From positions 7,561,744 through 7,625,743 of the forward strand of contig NC_044288.2 in assembly GCF_004027225.2 (NCBI RefSeq): a stretch of DNA of 64,000 nt, written 5' to 3'. Below the pieces are notes generated by a model. That model saw nothing but the letters and a program-made list of their open reading frames with translations. It was not told where the DNA came from and made no database searches. This DNA is from Strigops habroptila. Its lineage: Eukaryota > Chordata > Aves > Psittaciformes > Psittacidae. The position numbers were made by a program, and so were the translations under genes. Positions 37,521 to 51,535 of this stretch are shown here, piece after piece. Position 1 is the first letter of the stretch, and each line of letters starts with the position of its first letter.

Positions 37521-40500
37521 GTTGTATCCAGCAGTTAACTGAGTTGGGATGATTTTTCGCTTTGCCCTCCGCAATCCAGCCCCATTGCCTACTGGCACAG
37601 CCTGGGTGAGCAGAGAGGTGATGGGCAGGTGAAGCAGTCTGAGGAGGACCCTTCATGGTAGCTTTGCATTTTTGTTGAGCCTTTTTGATAACCTGGGTGT
37701 TCCCCTGTGTCAAGTTCAAGCTTCACCTCAGCAATTTGGTCCTCTGAATCCATCCAGCGGCGTGGTGTTGCCCGGGCTGGCCCTTCTCAGGCCAGGTTTT
37801 TGTCAGGGGTGCTGGTGGTGGCGGGGGACATTGCATCCTCACCTTGGGGCTGGAGGCGCTGCTGAATGGATGAGAGGAGCCTCGTGGCCCCTGCTGTAGT
37901 ACTCCAAGGTGTGACATACGCCGTGGGCAGGAGGAGGAAAGCCAGGCAGGGCAGGAGCTTTGTGCTGGGGGCTGCGGGAATTGCGGGAGTCCAGGCAGCA
38001 GGGCTGGAGAGAGTGGAGTCGTGTCCAGGCGGCTGGTGTATCTGGACAGCTCCTGCTCGCTGTGATGCTGTCTGCCTGCACTGCACAGAATCGCTCTGCA
38101 GCCTTTTTGTTTCCTTTAAAAGCTGTTTCTCTGCGTGCTCATGCGCAGCGAGTCAGTGGTTCGACAGCGCTAGCGACCGTCCCTCCTAAAGCAGGTCCTG
38201 TGGGTGGAAAGGTAACTAAAATAGACACCAGAAACCAAAACAGAGAGCTGATCCCCCGTTTTGATCTCTGTCCTGCATTTCAGTTGATTCCCTTGTGCAG
38301 CCATAAACCACCACCATTATCTCGGCTTCCTGAGCATGCAAACAAATTGCTGTGATATTCCTACCCCTGGATCAGTCCATATCCATATTCTCTGAATAAC
38401 AACAAAATGTTAATGGAGATAAAGAGTGTTATCTCCCTCGTGTCTATTTTGTCATCAGAATAACAACTTTAAATGTTAAGAGTGCCGAGATTTATAGATG
38501 CCAAGCCTGCTCGGCAAAAATAAATCATGTTCCATAGTGTACATTACCATTTACTGCTGCTGTATTATCTGAAGCCAGAGTGGGTGTTAACCCAGTGATA
38601 ACATCCTCAAAGGGGGGCTTCAATAATTTTGTAGTTTAATTTAAAAATCCTGTTGGCTGCCTGGTTTGATCTGCGGTTCCTTTTAGTGCAGGGATGTCCA
38701 AGTGGAAACTGTCCAGGATGCTGGTAACAGGCTCCTCAAGAAGTACAAGATGGGAGAAGCTCCAGCTCCTGGCACAGGCACTGTTTCAGCTGCAGTGAAA
38801 CCAGGTGAACCAGGCCCGCACACGTGGCTTCCCCAGGACACTCTTTTCCAAGGCTCTGTAGGCTTTGGAAGGCCACTGGGGTTTTTAAACAAGCATTTCC
38901 TTGCATTCCCTTTGTTAGCTCTGTGAGCAAGGGAAAAGCAGCCTGGCTGATGAAAAGAACCTGTCTGATGAACGCGGGCATTTGACCAAATAGCGAGAAC
39001 CAGCCATTGATGGTTCATTTCTGCCACCAGCCTCGTAGCAGTGAGCAGCTGATGAGCCGCATTAGCTGGGGTGACAGATTGCTTCGCTTGCAGCCTGAGT
39101 AAACCTTACCAGTGAGGAGGTCAGGGTGCGGAGGCGCCCGTCCTTCCACCTCGCGCTGTTTCCTGCGCGCTGATGGAGCTGCCTCACCGCGTTGCTCAGA
39201 TGGATGGGCGCCAGATGCCGAGTGGCGTCGGGGGGGCTGTGGCGTGTTTAACACCTGGCTCCTACCCACCAACCCTGCTCAGATGCACGCTGCAGAGCAC
39301 CGCGAGCCTGTGCTGGGGTGTTCCTGGTGCAGCTCCACAGAACCCTTCGCCAGGAGGGGCGCCCATCTCCAGGTGTGGTGTTCTGGGCATGGCAGCCTGC
39401 GGATGGTGCCTCCCAGGCTGCGGTGTGTGCTGCGGGAAGCTGCCGGCGGGACAAGGAGCTTTGTCTCCCTGGGACGCTGCTCTGTTGCTGTGTGGGGTGT
39501 CCTAAAGTGGGGTGTGTGGTGTGACCTGCATGCAGGAGGGGACACCAGTCCCCTTCCCACTGCATGCCTGCCTCCAGACAGGGCATGTGCCTGCTGCTCC
39601 CATCCCATGGGAACCTCTGCAGTGTTTGGGGTACTCTGAGAGCCCGGCTCTCTCTTGGCATGGTTCTATCTCCATCTTGCTTTCTGGGTGCTGAGTCTAT
39701 TGAGAGGTCACACTGCTGGTGTCCAGCTTTGGCTATTACTCTGGCTTAAAAGTTGTAATAAAACTGTGACAGAGCAGCGATGCCCCTTCAGCCCTTTGCA
39801 CATGTCCCCAGCTCCCTCGTGCAGGGCTCAGGGAATTTCCTTCCTTTAGCCACTGCATTATAAGGGAAGCCCTTCATGATGTCCTGTTGTAAAATGCTGC
39901 TGTGGGTCCCAGGTGCAGATAGCTGGGCTGTACAGCTCCTGTACAGAACTCTGCAGTGTCGGGGTGAGAGCTCTGCACTGAGAAAATGAGGCACACAATG
40001 TTTCTGAGCGAGTGAAATGGCTCCTGTTGTTGTTGGTCTTTGTTCTGTTGTGGCATCAGGGTTGTCCAGGGGAGGGGGATGGTTGTCACCCACCCGCCTG
40101 CAACAGGAGATGGTCTGAAGCAGTGTTTAGTGGGGTGAGCAGTTCACAAAAGGGAGCTAAACATTTCACACTTTTAACCTGAATTTGCTGAACAGTTACA
40201 AGTAGATGCGTATCAAGTTAATTCCTTTCCCAACCTATGTGTATGAACCCACCTCCACCTGCCTGGCAGGCAGAGGAAGCCTCTGCTCTCAGCAGATCAT
40301 TTCATGACTCCTGACTTGGGACCTTGCACATTCTGTGCCAGAGCAGGAGATGGGTTCTGCTGCTGGAAGTCAGGCACTGGCAGAGGTGGACACTGCTCTG
40401 ACTGTGGCTGGCAAGCTGCGTGGAAATGTGCATCTGTGTGGGATCAGGGGGTGGGAAAGAGAGAATTAGAGAGGTGGTTTCCGAGAGCCCTCCCTCACAA

Positions 40501-43500
40501 TCCCTAAATAAACTTGGCCTTGGTTTCAGGAGGCTGACAGACCCTTAATTACAATAACAGCATGAGCAGTGTTGCTTTGTAACTGGTTCCCCACTGAAAA
40601 TTTCTGGCTCGCAGGAGTGGTGTGCCAGATGTCTGCTTGTGATTGCTCTGGTTGTGAAGACTGGTGCGGGGTAATGCTCTCTGCTGGAGGATGCGCATCA
40701 TGCAGGTGTCCAGGGGAGGCCCCGTTTGTCTGCCTGGTTTCTTGGCAGACGCGAGTCCCATCCCATAGGGCCACCAAAAGCTTTGCAAGTGGCTCTGCAG
40801 CAATTACCTTCTGCAAAAAGTTGTGTCAGAAGACACGGGGGTGAACAGGGATCTGCACATCTCCAACAGCCACGTACCGCTGAGTTTCGGTGATGTTTCA
40901 GAGCCCCAGCCTTAGCTGTGGTCTGTGGTTTCGTGCAGCTGTGAGACCCAGCATGATTTCAGTCTGCTGAGACACGGCCCTCTGCAGAGCGTGGCTGGAG
41001 TCGTGCAGTGACTGTGAGACCCAGGGCTTTCGCGAGGCTGGAAAACGCATGGACAATGCTCTGAGCCTGTGACTTCTGCATCTGCTGTGCTCTTGGCGCC
41101 GGGGTGGAAAGCAGCCTGGGGCTGCAGAAAGCTGCAGGCACAGTTGCTGTGAGGAGTCTTGGTCTGTTGCTAGCAAGTGTGTTAGGCTGTGGTGAGCGAG
41201 GAAGCCAGGGAGAAGCCACTCTCAGCCAGGCTGGCCCAGTGCCGGGCAGGCTGTCACACTGTTGACATCCTGAAGGCATCTCCTGGTTTGTCACATCCAG
41301 CGATGTGCAGCTGGAAGCTGCTCTCCCTGAGTGCCAGACAGGTCAGAGTGTCCCTGCAGGTTATGGATCCTGTTCCATACTGTTGTTTGGCACCTTGATG
41401 TAGTATTTTCATTTGCAGTCCTACAAAATACAGCAGCTTGGTGCTACTGATGAAGGGCCTCCAGCCAGTAACAGGTTGTTCAGCTTTTTTCAGCAATGGA
41501 AGCAATGAAGAAGCATCCTTTATTAGTCATTGGGCATAAAGTGAGAGGTCAGTACTTGTGGCACCAACTGGTTTAGTTTGTCCAAAGATGGTGTTCGTGA
41601 TGCCGTGCATCGATTGCCTTGTAACTGGGGAGCTCATGCCAGTGGAGCCAGACCCGTTTCTCCCCATGGGCCTCGAGATGCTCAGGGGTCAAACAGTGCT
41701 CACTGCTGGCACGGTGCCCTTTGGGGGCAACACTCCCCACTGAGAGGCTGATGCAGGGATCCAGCCCAAGGCACCGGGAATCACATCCGGCTTAATGCTG
41801 AGGAGGGAATAGCAGCTCCTGGTTCTCACCCAGCACTCCTTCATGAGCAGGTCTCAAAGCACCTCATAAACAAGATGAGGCTTCCTGCTTGTATTTTACA
41901 GGTGTATTTACTGATTCTTACCCATCAGTGCACGTCCAGGCAGGGCACTGATCTTAGCAACACTGCTTTGAAGCCAGAACTGAAGCCTGCAGTGATGCCT
42001 TGCGTGTGCGGGGCTCTCGGGAGGCGACAGTGGCGTCTTGTCATGTTTGCACATTTGATCTAGTGTAAGAACTTTGTAATAAGGATGTTTATGAGTTAAT
42101 CACATGTGACACTTTGTTTGCTCCCTGCTGCAAGCCTGAGACGTGTGTGTGGATGTGGGGAAGTGGATCATCCTTTTTTTGGCTTTGTGTCACCCTAATG
42201 CATTATCTCCATCTGGTTGTCTCCTCCCCCCTCGTGTCCCTCAGCTGGAAGTAAGTGTGTACCAGTGGCTATTAATAGCTGAATCCTGCAACAGTCTGCT
42301 CTTGCAGATGGGATTCTCAGCTTCTGAAGCCTAAAACTCATTACCAATAAAGCAATACGCTGTGTGGTCCTTAATACAATTAGGCTTGCTCTAAGTTAGT
42401 CTCGAGGCCAAACGCTACCCTCGGTTTCTGTGTGAAGGTTGCACATCAGTGTTCTGGCCTGGTGATCCCAACCAGTGCACTCCCAGTCACTCAGGTAGCT
42501 CGTGACATGCTTTGTCACCAGCACTGTCTGGTAAATACATGTGTGAGATCCTGGTCCTGGCACCGCTGGCCATGCAGCCCTGATGGCCCATGTAGTTTAT
42601 GGTGCCAGGGTGGGAGGGCATCCGCCAAGCCCTGTCCCTGGCAGAAGGGTGGGGGCAGTTTCTGTTGCTGGGGCACCAAGCCTTGCACTTGCCCTTTTCT
42701 TTCACTCAGCCCTGCCCTTTCCCGGCTCTCCAGCTCCTCACAGGGAAGCGTGTCCAGCAATGGACCTGCCGATGCTGGAGCAGCAGGAGAGCAGTGCAGG
42801 GTGGGACAGAGACCTCCTTCAGCAGCAAGAGGAGGGAATCTGAACAGAACAGTATTTGGAGAGAAACTGCCAGAAACTGCTCCAAACTGCTCACTTGGGG
42901 TGTGCTTTCCCTTGCCAGGGACCCACGCAGCCCTGGGAACCGCCGAGGCTTTGGAGGTTTGTTCTTCAAGGCTTTGCTGTAACTATGAGAGAGCTCTGCT
43001 TTCTCTCAGCAGAAACTGCTGTTACAACAGCGAGGTTACTCTTAGATTCGTTTTACCTTTCCATGCCCAGGAGGCATCTGTCCTGTTCCGTGCTGGCTGG
43101 GGATGTGCAGAGCATCCCACCCGAGGTCCTCGCTGTGTTCACATACCATGGCTTGGCCTCAGGGAGTGATTGCCAAGGTGAGTGTGGCCAGTGCCAGTGC
43201 TCCTCTAACAGGGGCACTGCAGCTGCCTGTGCTGCTCTGAGGCTCTTCTGTTTGCACAGTGGTGATGCAGCCAGGCTGAAGAATATGTCACTGCTCACTT
43301 CACTGGCTAGAGATGATCATCGCGGCTCCAGTCAGGACACCTGCCCTGGTTTGAAGTCCCACCATACAGATGAATTCCTGACTTCTGTGGCACTTTGTTC
43401 TCCATTTTTTGAGAGCTACTCCCTCACCAAACCTCTCTCTTTCCTCACAATCTGTTTCTGACAATGTGTGAAGTTATTGACAAGGTGATGAAATCTGGTG

Positions 43501-46500
43501 GACGAGGATTTGCCAGAAAAAGAAGGCTTTTTCCCTCTGCATATGCAGTCTCAGGCCTTCAAATGAAGCCATCCTCCCCACCCCCCTAAAACCCATGTAT
43601 GCATTCAGAGCAGCAACCGCCGGCGGTGACCACCGAGACACTGGTGGTCTGGTGGCCTGTGGGTCCAGTGGTACCTCCTCAATCCACGTGCAGGGCTTGG
43701 AGCTCGGAAGAGCTGTGGGTGATAATAAAGCACAATAAAAATACACTGTGATACCATCCTTGTGAGTTCTCCTCATCGGGTGCTGTGTACTGCTCACCAG
43801 CCGTGCCCCTTCCGCCTGGCAGGATAAACCCACAGCAGTTCCACCACCTGGAAAGAGAGGTGATTTTCAGTGCTATTTTACAAAATCAGCCTCAGGATGC
43901 ATCTGTTTTGGAGCTTTGTGTTGTGGTAGGTGGCCTGGGCACGAGTCACTGCGGTGTTTGGTGATGGCAGCACAGGAACCTAGTACTGATGTTGACTCCA
44001 CAAATGCTTTGCAATCCACTGGTGGCCTTGACTTCTCCAGTGAAGTTAGTGTGAGAGAATATGAAGATGGTCAGATTCGTTAACTGGGAAGACCAATGGG
44101 TGATGATAGTATCTCATCCAGAGGAAGTTTTCGGGACTGGGTTGATGGGAAATAATTCTGTCTTGGCAGAAAGACTTGAACTGTGCTCAGTTAATGCTTG
44201 GGTTTGGGTGTCATTTGTTCTTGGCTGTTCCATTGCCTTCAGCCGTCCTTGCAGAGGTGCCTTTCCAGAGCCAGGGCCAAGGCACCATTTGCTCCAGGGG
44301 CTGAGGGTGCCCAGCCCAGCAAGGAGCTGCAGAGGCAGCTCCTTCTCCAGCCCTTGTGACAGCAACAGGGGCTGCGTCTTCCCAGTGAGGTTTAAATAGT
44401 CTCTGCATGACAGCACGTTAAAGTAGAAGCTTGTTTTAACCATTGCACTCAGTTACCTCCAGCGTGAGAATGCTCAGAGACAGCTTGGCGAGATTGTCAG
44501 ATTTAGCTTTTGTTATGCTCCTGGCAGTACTATTTGGAGGCTGGAAGGCTATTTTAGGTATATTTAATTACAGTTTTTGCTTGCTTAGTGAATAGCTGCT
44601 GGTACAATTATTAACCTGTAGTGAAAAATGTTAAAGCTGATGGAAAACATTCAAGGCATTCTTTTGTCCCATCCTTCTCCAAAAGACAGGGAACACAGTA
44701 TTTATATTTATTGGCCAGTGTTGTTTCCTGGCTAGCAGGGTTTGCAGCAGATGACTCTGTGCGTTTCTTTTACTTTCCAAAAGCCATTGATTTTTGCAGC
44801 GTTGCAATTAGAAAGCAAGCAGCCTATAAAATGGTGTTATTCCTGTATTTTAAAATGGAGTTTCGGTCTCCTGCTGTCTTTTTATTGGTTTCCCCCTTTC
44901 CCAGCCCTGCTGGATGTTGCTTGAGTCAGCATGTTGTAATTGGCCTGTGGAGATCCAGGTCTTCTGGTATCACTTCAAACCCAAACAGCTTTGCCATTCC
45001 TGAGCTCCCATGTAACAGGGAGCGTGCACGCTCCTGTGCAGCTCCTGCTGCAGCTCTATTGACTGGGAGCACTTGGCTAATCACTCCTGTAATTAAATTC
45101 TTCACTAGGAATAAAGTTAATCTTCTCAGAGCATATAAAACCTGACCCGCAGCCTGTGCAGGCAGAGACACTGCCGTTCACACGCACCTTTATCCAAGCG
45201 TAAAGGGTCCGTGCCCAAACCAGAAACAATTAGTGTAAGTAGATACTCCTTGTCCTGAGCTAAGAAATTATAACAATGAACTGTAACTGATGTGGCAGCT
45301 TTCTGCTGAAGGCTTCCAGGATTTCAAGGTCAGAAGGGACTGTTCTGCAAGTTCCCTTTGACCTCTGGAGTGACACAGCTCTGCTGGAGCCCCGTCCATC
45401 CGATGGGCTCATCAGTTCTGCCTGGTGAGCTGGGTGCTGATGGGGGTTGTTGGTTGTTGACAGGTTGCCTCAGCCCTGTGGTGCTCATAAGTTGGGCAGA
45501 GAGAACTCAGGAAGACTTTCCCCAACTCTTTTTCTCTGTGTTTACATAAACATATTAATAAACTAATTGACCAAATCCTTGCTGGCTGGCAGGAGCATTA
45601 AGCTTGCTGTGGGTAGCTGATGTGAACCATATGGTTTGGTCCCAAGGCTGCTTTGGGGTTTTAGAAGAGGTTCAAAAAGTGCCTATTTGCATCATCCTAA
45701 AGCATTGGCATTCCAAGCACAAATAGTTTTGCATAATTTATTACCCTCACTGTAGCTTTGCTCATACTCCTAAGTTCAACTTCAAAGTACTGCAGCAAAA
45801 CAAAACAGAACAACATGAAGTGCCAGCTGGGCATTGCTGTGTTTCATTGGGTAGAGAAACTCAAACATTTTTTCATAGTCATAACATTTCTTGTTCATTT
45901 ATTAGAGCCAAAATCAGAATAAGAACTTTTGCAGTAGCCATCATTTGCCTTTCCTGAAGCTTAGAGGGATCAAAATTAAGTGCCTATGGAAAGCAAACGT
46001 GTGTCACCTGGATGATGCCAGGTACTTGCCATCAGCTGTTTGATTTGGACAATTAAAGTATATTTTTCAGTTCCACGTTTATTTAGGGTGAGATGCACTT
46101 GCCAGCTCTCACATGCTGCTTCAGTGCAGCGATATTTCAGCTGCAAACACCACCAGCGAGTGTTCCACTATGACAGGACTGTTACTTGCTTCCCCCTAGT
46201 TTATTTGCAATGCCTGTTATCTTTGCAGCAAGTATTATTATATCTACAATCAGAAATGTAGGTGAAATGTGCAGCAGTGCCCCTGGAAGCAGAGTATGAG
46301 GGGTGCCCTGAAAGCAGGACTTCACCAGAGCCCTTTACTTGGGAAATCTAGTTTGCCAGTTGTCTGGTTCCCCTCATTACAGTCTTGGGTCTCCTACCAA
46401 TTGATTCTGCCCTAGCTAATGGACAATCATGGAGAGCAGCAGGCACCTGCTCTCATGGTCTGCATCCCTCCCATCCTTGTGTGGACGCTAATGAAGGGTA

Positions 46501-47375
46501 CCAGGGAGATGTCAACCATTATGGTAGACAGGGTCTGGATGAATCAGTGTGCGTGGATCATTGAGCATCTTTGTTGTAAAACAAATGGCCTGTGATCAGT
46601 TAATCAGGAAACATCTCCCAGACCTCATGGCATTATTCATAAGTCCTAAATCCTCTTGCAGGTTCATAAATAGAACATCTGTTGAAATATGGAGAAATTG
46701 CAGTGGGGAACGGTTGTTAGAAATGTGGCAGATTGCAGGGAAAGGAGCAAGAGATTGAATTTTTTTGCAAAAGTCTCGTGTCTCCACCGTTTGAGCCATC
46801 CTTTTACCTTATCTTTCAGGTCTCCTTCTGCTGAGCCTCCTGCTCTCGCCGTGCTGGTGCAGCCCTGTGCAGGGTCTGTGCTTGCACGGCCGATGGCTTG
46901 TGATGGGCTGGGCAGGGGGCAGGCAGCTCTGCGAGGGAGCTGGGGTGCACCAGCCAGTGAAGGAGTGAATTGTATGTGGGAGCAGCCTAAAAGGAATTGG
47001 AGATGATGAAAATCAATTAGCAGATCAAAGGCAGAGAAACCAAGTCCCAAAGAAAGGGTTCGGTAAAGCATCACGCTCTGGAGAGAATAAAAATAGGTGT
47101 TAATAAACCAGGGCTGGGCTGCTCAGCCATAAAGTGGAAAAGAAAATGCTTGAGGGTGACCAGAGAGCTCCCCCATCCCAAGCCCATTGTCCCTGCGGTT
47201 CATGCCTAGCAGCAGCACCCAGGGGTGCCCCACGCAGAGGGCACAAGCCGCAGCCCTCCTGCCCTTCCGAAGGAGCTGCCTGGGGATGGCCCTTCCCCTG
47301 CTGCCAGTACTGCAGCTCTTCGCACCCTCACACACAAGTGACATTTGAGGGTCCCCCTTGCCCTGGTGCGCTGAG
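37521..47375 (+). other. PPP2R2B large intron, part 2
   Basis: Ordinary intron. A possible ancient CR1 piece lies at 45315-45370. An AT-rich low-repeat stretch at about 38370-38580 could be a conserved element but cannot be tested here. No exon or RNA gene was recognised. Open frames up to 245 codons (42432-43169) are featureless. Confidence 0.75.
45315..45370. mobile_element. Possible ancient CR1-like remnant
   Basis: The text GGATTTCAAGGTCAGAAGGG followed by AC...TTTGACCTCTGG resembles the old amniote CR1 tail 'TCAAGGTCAGAAGGGACCAT...GTCTGACCTCCTG'. It is only about 55 bp and diverged. Confidence 0.35.
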
Positions 47376-47577
47376 GGGTGATGTGCAGCAGGGTGCTGTG
47401 CTGCAGGGTGATATGCAGCGGGATGATGTGCAGCGGGATGATGTGCTGCAGGGTGCTGTGCAGTGGGGATGATATGCAGCGGGATGATGTGCTGCAGGGT
47501 GCTGTGCAGCGGGGTGATGTGCAGCGGGATGATGTGCGGCAGGGTGATATGCAGCAGGGTGACGTGCAGCGAGGTGC
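47376..47577. repeat. 15-bp minisatellite, about 13 units
   Basis: Diverged units of the form GGGATGATGTGCAGC are repeated about 13 times, with variants such as GGTGCTGTGCTGCAG. One unit carries an extra G near 47466. Because 15 is a multiple of three, both strands show pentapeptide repeats in open frames (for example QRDDV on plus and HHPAA on minus). These are not genes. Confidence 0.93.
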
Positions 47578-50500
47578 TTCTGTGTTAAACTGCTTTGCCA
47601 GCTTGTGTACAACTGGGTGTTTGGGCCACATTCAGCCCTGCTCCAAAGGTGAGGCTGCCTTTCCAAAGCAGCTCTCTGCGTGGTCCTTGGTCCCTGGAGA
47701 TAGGTTCCTTCTGCTGAAGGACTAGAACTAATGTCTGTTGCTTTTCCATCATGATTAAAACAACAACAACAAAAAAAATCTAACTGTGGCCATCCCAATT
47801 TACAGTTCGTATTTCAAGAAAGTGGCTCTTATGTCTTGCCAGCCCTCAGCACGTTCACTTGTTAAATTATGCATATGCTAATGAAGTGTGAAAACCAGCC
47901 AAATAACAACTCTCTGTAATCGCTTCATGTCCCCAGAGCATTGTGGGGGTTTTATTATTATTATTTTCTGGTTTGTGACCCGCTCTGAGCCATGTTTCCA
48001 CAGGGCCGCCTTCCAACAACGCAGGTTAATTAGGATTTTCACTTTTTCCCTTCTGAAGGAGCCCAGACGTGCTCACAGCCCATGGTGCAGTTTGTGCTTC
48101 CCATTTTGGATGAAGCAATCCCCAGATTTCATGAGAGTGGGGAGCAGGTTCCCAGCACTGAGCTCCACATCATCATGTCCCTCACCTTGTGGTGGGCTGG
48201 AGGGGACCCCGTCAGCCATGGGGTGTTCTGCCCTCGCTTTGGCTGCGATAGTTGTTCTGGGGTGTGATGCTGCTCCCTGTCCCCTCGACAGTGTCCTCCA
48301 TCCCTGATGAGGAGGGGGGAATCCAATGCCTTGTCTTGGGATAAGCATCAGGCAGGTCACAGATGGCATTGCCTAACATTGGTAACCTGCTTTCTCCTTG
48401 ACAGCACAGGGAGCAATAGAGATGGGGTACGCAGCTCTAATCTCACTGAGGTGTGGTGATGATTATTATCTGCAAAGCCATGAAATCATTTCTAGAAGAT
48501 GGGCTGTGAGGGAGCACACTGGTTATTGCTGTGGGTTTTCAGTGGACCTGTTGGCTCTTGTATAATTGTGTCTGTTCAGTGCTGACCAGGGGTGCTTGGG
48601 GCAACCTCAATGGCCCTTCTGCGGGGTCAGGGCCAGTTTTCACCCTCACCCTGCTCCTCTCGTGTTGTGGCCCGTGTACAACATCTTCACAGACATGGTG
48701 CCGCGCCATTCCCCTGGGATAGGTGTGAAGCCACGCTCCTCACCACCACTCACATCCATGTTCACATTGTGGGCACAGGACAAAAACTGTTCTGCTCCTT
48801 CTCTGTGGCGAGGCTCTAACTCTTGGGAATTACATAGGACTGAAAAAAAGGTGCAGGAGCCCCTGCATTAGTGGTAAGACCTCACTAGGAACAAGGAGGT
48901 TCAGCTCCAGCGCTGGTTCCTGCACTGTGGTGGGTGAACAATGTCAACGTTATCTCAATGTAACAATTTTGTCCAAAATATTTGGTACTAATACGGCCTC
49001 AGGAAGCACTGCGTGTAGCTTCAATGACACAGGCACCAGAAACAGAGCTCCCAGCAAAGACCTTTAATTCCCTGTCAGAATCAACTTAATTAAATCCCCT
49101 CTGACTGGAAGAGGGTTTTCATTCGACCTAATGAATATCTGTGCTTCCATTTGGAAGTGTATTACATCCCAGAGTTTATTCCCTGATAACAGGCAAGGTT
49201 TTGTCTGCTTATTTCCAGTAAAGATAGATTAAAATAAATCCAAATAAATTTTCCTTCCGAGGGGACAAGCCCCATGGTGGAACGATGAATTAGAGATGAA
49301 AAGCAGGGGGCCTGCAGTGGAATTTGCCAGTGTGGACAGAACAGCGGGCTGGGGGGGCAGGATCCTTGCAGCTGGTTCGCTCTGCACGGAGGAGCTGGTC
49401 TGGGATGGTCACCAGGAGAATGGACACGAGCACGTTTGTGGTGGGATGTCCTCGAATGCAGATGGAGCCACCGGGTTGTTAGTGCTGTGGGGCCGTTGTG
49501 GGGGCTCAGCCCCTGCGGGTGCAGGTTGCCCAGGTCCCACGCAGGAGAGCACTGCTCACACAGCACCTCCCAGCCAAAACCTCAGCTCAGTTCTGGCGCA
49601 GGTCAGCAGAGAAGCAGGAGAGAACTCTGAGTGCTCCAGAGGATCTTTCCTCTTCAGATCACTGAAATCCTGGCTGTTGCTCACTAAACTCAGAGTCAAA
49701 ATTACCAGACTGGTTTGTGCTAATGAAAAGGCTTTACCAGAGAGTGATCAGCGGGTGCCTCTTGTCTTATATAAGGCACCTCCAGTGTTCTGCTGTATGT
49801 ATTTCTTGCCGATGATGGTGATGATTAGCAGCCTAGCTGGGATCTGACTGTCGACATCTTTCAGCTTACAGGTATTAGTTTTCCCATGCTAAGGATGCAT
49901 TCTTGTTATCACAACCTAGCAGATCCTAAAAATAGCACGACCATGACCTCTCTATTTCAGACATGGATTGAGCAGTGATTTATCGCTCAGGGAAGTAAGC
50001 AAGGTTATTTCTTTCCTGGGCAGGCAGGAGGAGGTATTCCCGTGGTGTGTTAGAGCCTTACTTAAGCACAGCCGGGTGTCTACATGGGGTTTCTTGTTGG
50101 TTTCAAAAGGAAATGTTTGTTATTTACACTTGCAATTTCTAAACCAAGTATTTTTTTACTCTCTGTTACTTACCAGCAAGAGGCAGAATGTGTTCTTACT
50201 GGGACAGATCACAGGCCATCTCCTGGGTGAAGTAGCGCAATCAACATGTGGGAGCTTCCTGCTCCCAGGCAGTATGGGCTCAGGTCTGCCTGGAGGTGCT
50301 GGGGCTGTAGCACCACAATGGTGCCTGCTCCCCATTGAAATTGGGCAGGACTCGGCAGAGCCTGGTGCCCATTACGTTTTCTGAACCATCACATCAGGTG
50401 GTGCTGAGGTACAGAAATGTACATCCATGCACTGCGAACTGGTGCCAGCAAAAATGCACGGCTCAAGGATGGGCTCGTTTTTAGCTGTAACCTCCTCCTT

Positions 50501-51142
50501 CAGCTGCTGCACAGATTACTTTTAAGCAATTCATTTCAGTGGCTCAGAACATCACTTAATGAACCTAACACTGAACTGAAAGAAAGGAAGTTTAATTAAA
50601 ATACTGCATGGAAAATGTCTTGAGACAAGCTTCCAGGGGCAGATTGAAAGTGATGGCACAGACATCCAGCTTCTGTTGGAAGCAGTGTTAAAGTAGGCGG
50701 GAAATCGAGCTTATGATGAGCTTTAAACGGAGCAGACACAGTGTGTGTTGTGGACTGGCCCCGTGGGGGTCTCTGTCAAGGTCTTCCTGGGTTAAGGTGC
50801 GTTTTTGCCCTGCTTGCAGGGGTTTGTGTCCCAGACGCGGGTGTCGCAGTGGTGGCAGATCCCAGTGTCTGCCATGGGCGCAGCGTCTGCCCAGGAACAT
50901 GAAGTGTTCCACCTGCGGGGGGGCCAGAGCAGGGACAGCCCCATCCCTTGGGCAGCATCTCCGGCACCACTGCACCCAACAGGAAAGAAATCCTGTTGTG
51001 ATGTCTCCCTGCTTGACAGAGCCCAGATGTTGGATTAAGCCATCTTTAGCTGATTAAATTCAGATCTACACAACAAATGCCAGGGACTGTCTGTACATAG
51101 CTGTAGTGTGTTTGCTTTCCCCTAAATATAGAACTGGGATAT
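47578..51142 (+). other. PPP2R2B large intron, part 3
   Basis: Ordinary intron with no recognised repeats or exons. A short (AAC)n/A-rich run occurs at 47760-47778. An AT-rich patch lies at about 48940-49260. Confidence 0.75.
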
Positions 51143-51535
51143 TCATAGAATCACAGAATCGTAGACTGCCTGGGATTGGAAGGGACCTTAAAACTCATCC
51201 AGTTCCAACCCCCTGCCACGGGCAGGGACACCTTCCACTAGAGCAGGTTGCTCCAAGCCCCTGTGTCCAACCTGGCCTTGAACACTGCCAGGGATGGGGC
51301 AGCCACAGCTTCTCTGGGCACCCTGTGCCAGCACCTCAGCACCCTCACAGGGAAGAGCTTCTGCCTCAGAGCTCATCTCAATCTCCCCTCTGGCAGGTTA
51401 AAGCCATTCCCCTTGGCCTGTCCCCCCAGGCCCTTGTCCAAAGCCCCTCTCCACATTTCTTGTAGCCCCTTTAGGCTCTGGGAGCTGCTCTAAGGTATCC
51501 CCAGAGCCTTCTCATCTCCAGGCTGAACAAGCCCA
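51143..51535 (-). mobile_element. CR1 LINE 3' fragment
   Basis: The plus strand begins TCATAGAATCACAGAATCGT, the reverse complement of the CR1 tail. It runs through the usual 3' region to CCAGGCTGAACAAGCCCA. Minus orientation, about 390 bp, 5'-truncated. It is very similar to the copies at 8105-8640 and 36951-37520, pointing to the same CR1 subfamily. Confidence 0.95.

Noticed and set aside
42432..43169. 245-codon plus-strand open frame
   Set aside because: No recognised family, no splice sites in proper phase, and no start context of note.
45134..45140. TATAAAA followed by a GC-rich stretch, possible promoter
   Set aside because: There is no downstream exon, no supporting elements, and such words are common in AT-rich introns.
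50688..51057. Cys/His-rich frames on both strands that look briefly like zinc knuckles
   Set aside because: Cysteine spacing does not fit a CCHC or CCCH motif and there is no repeat or retroviral context.
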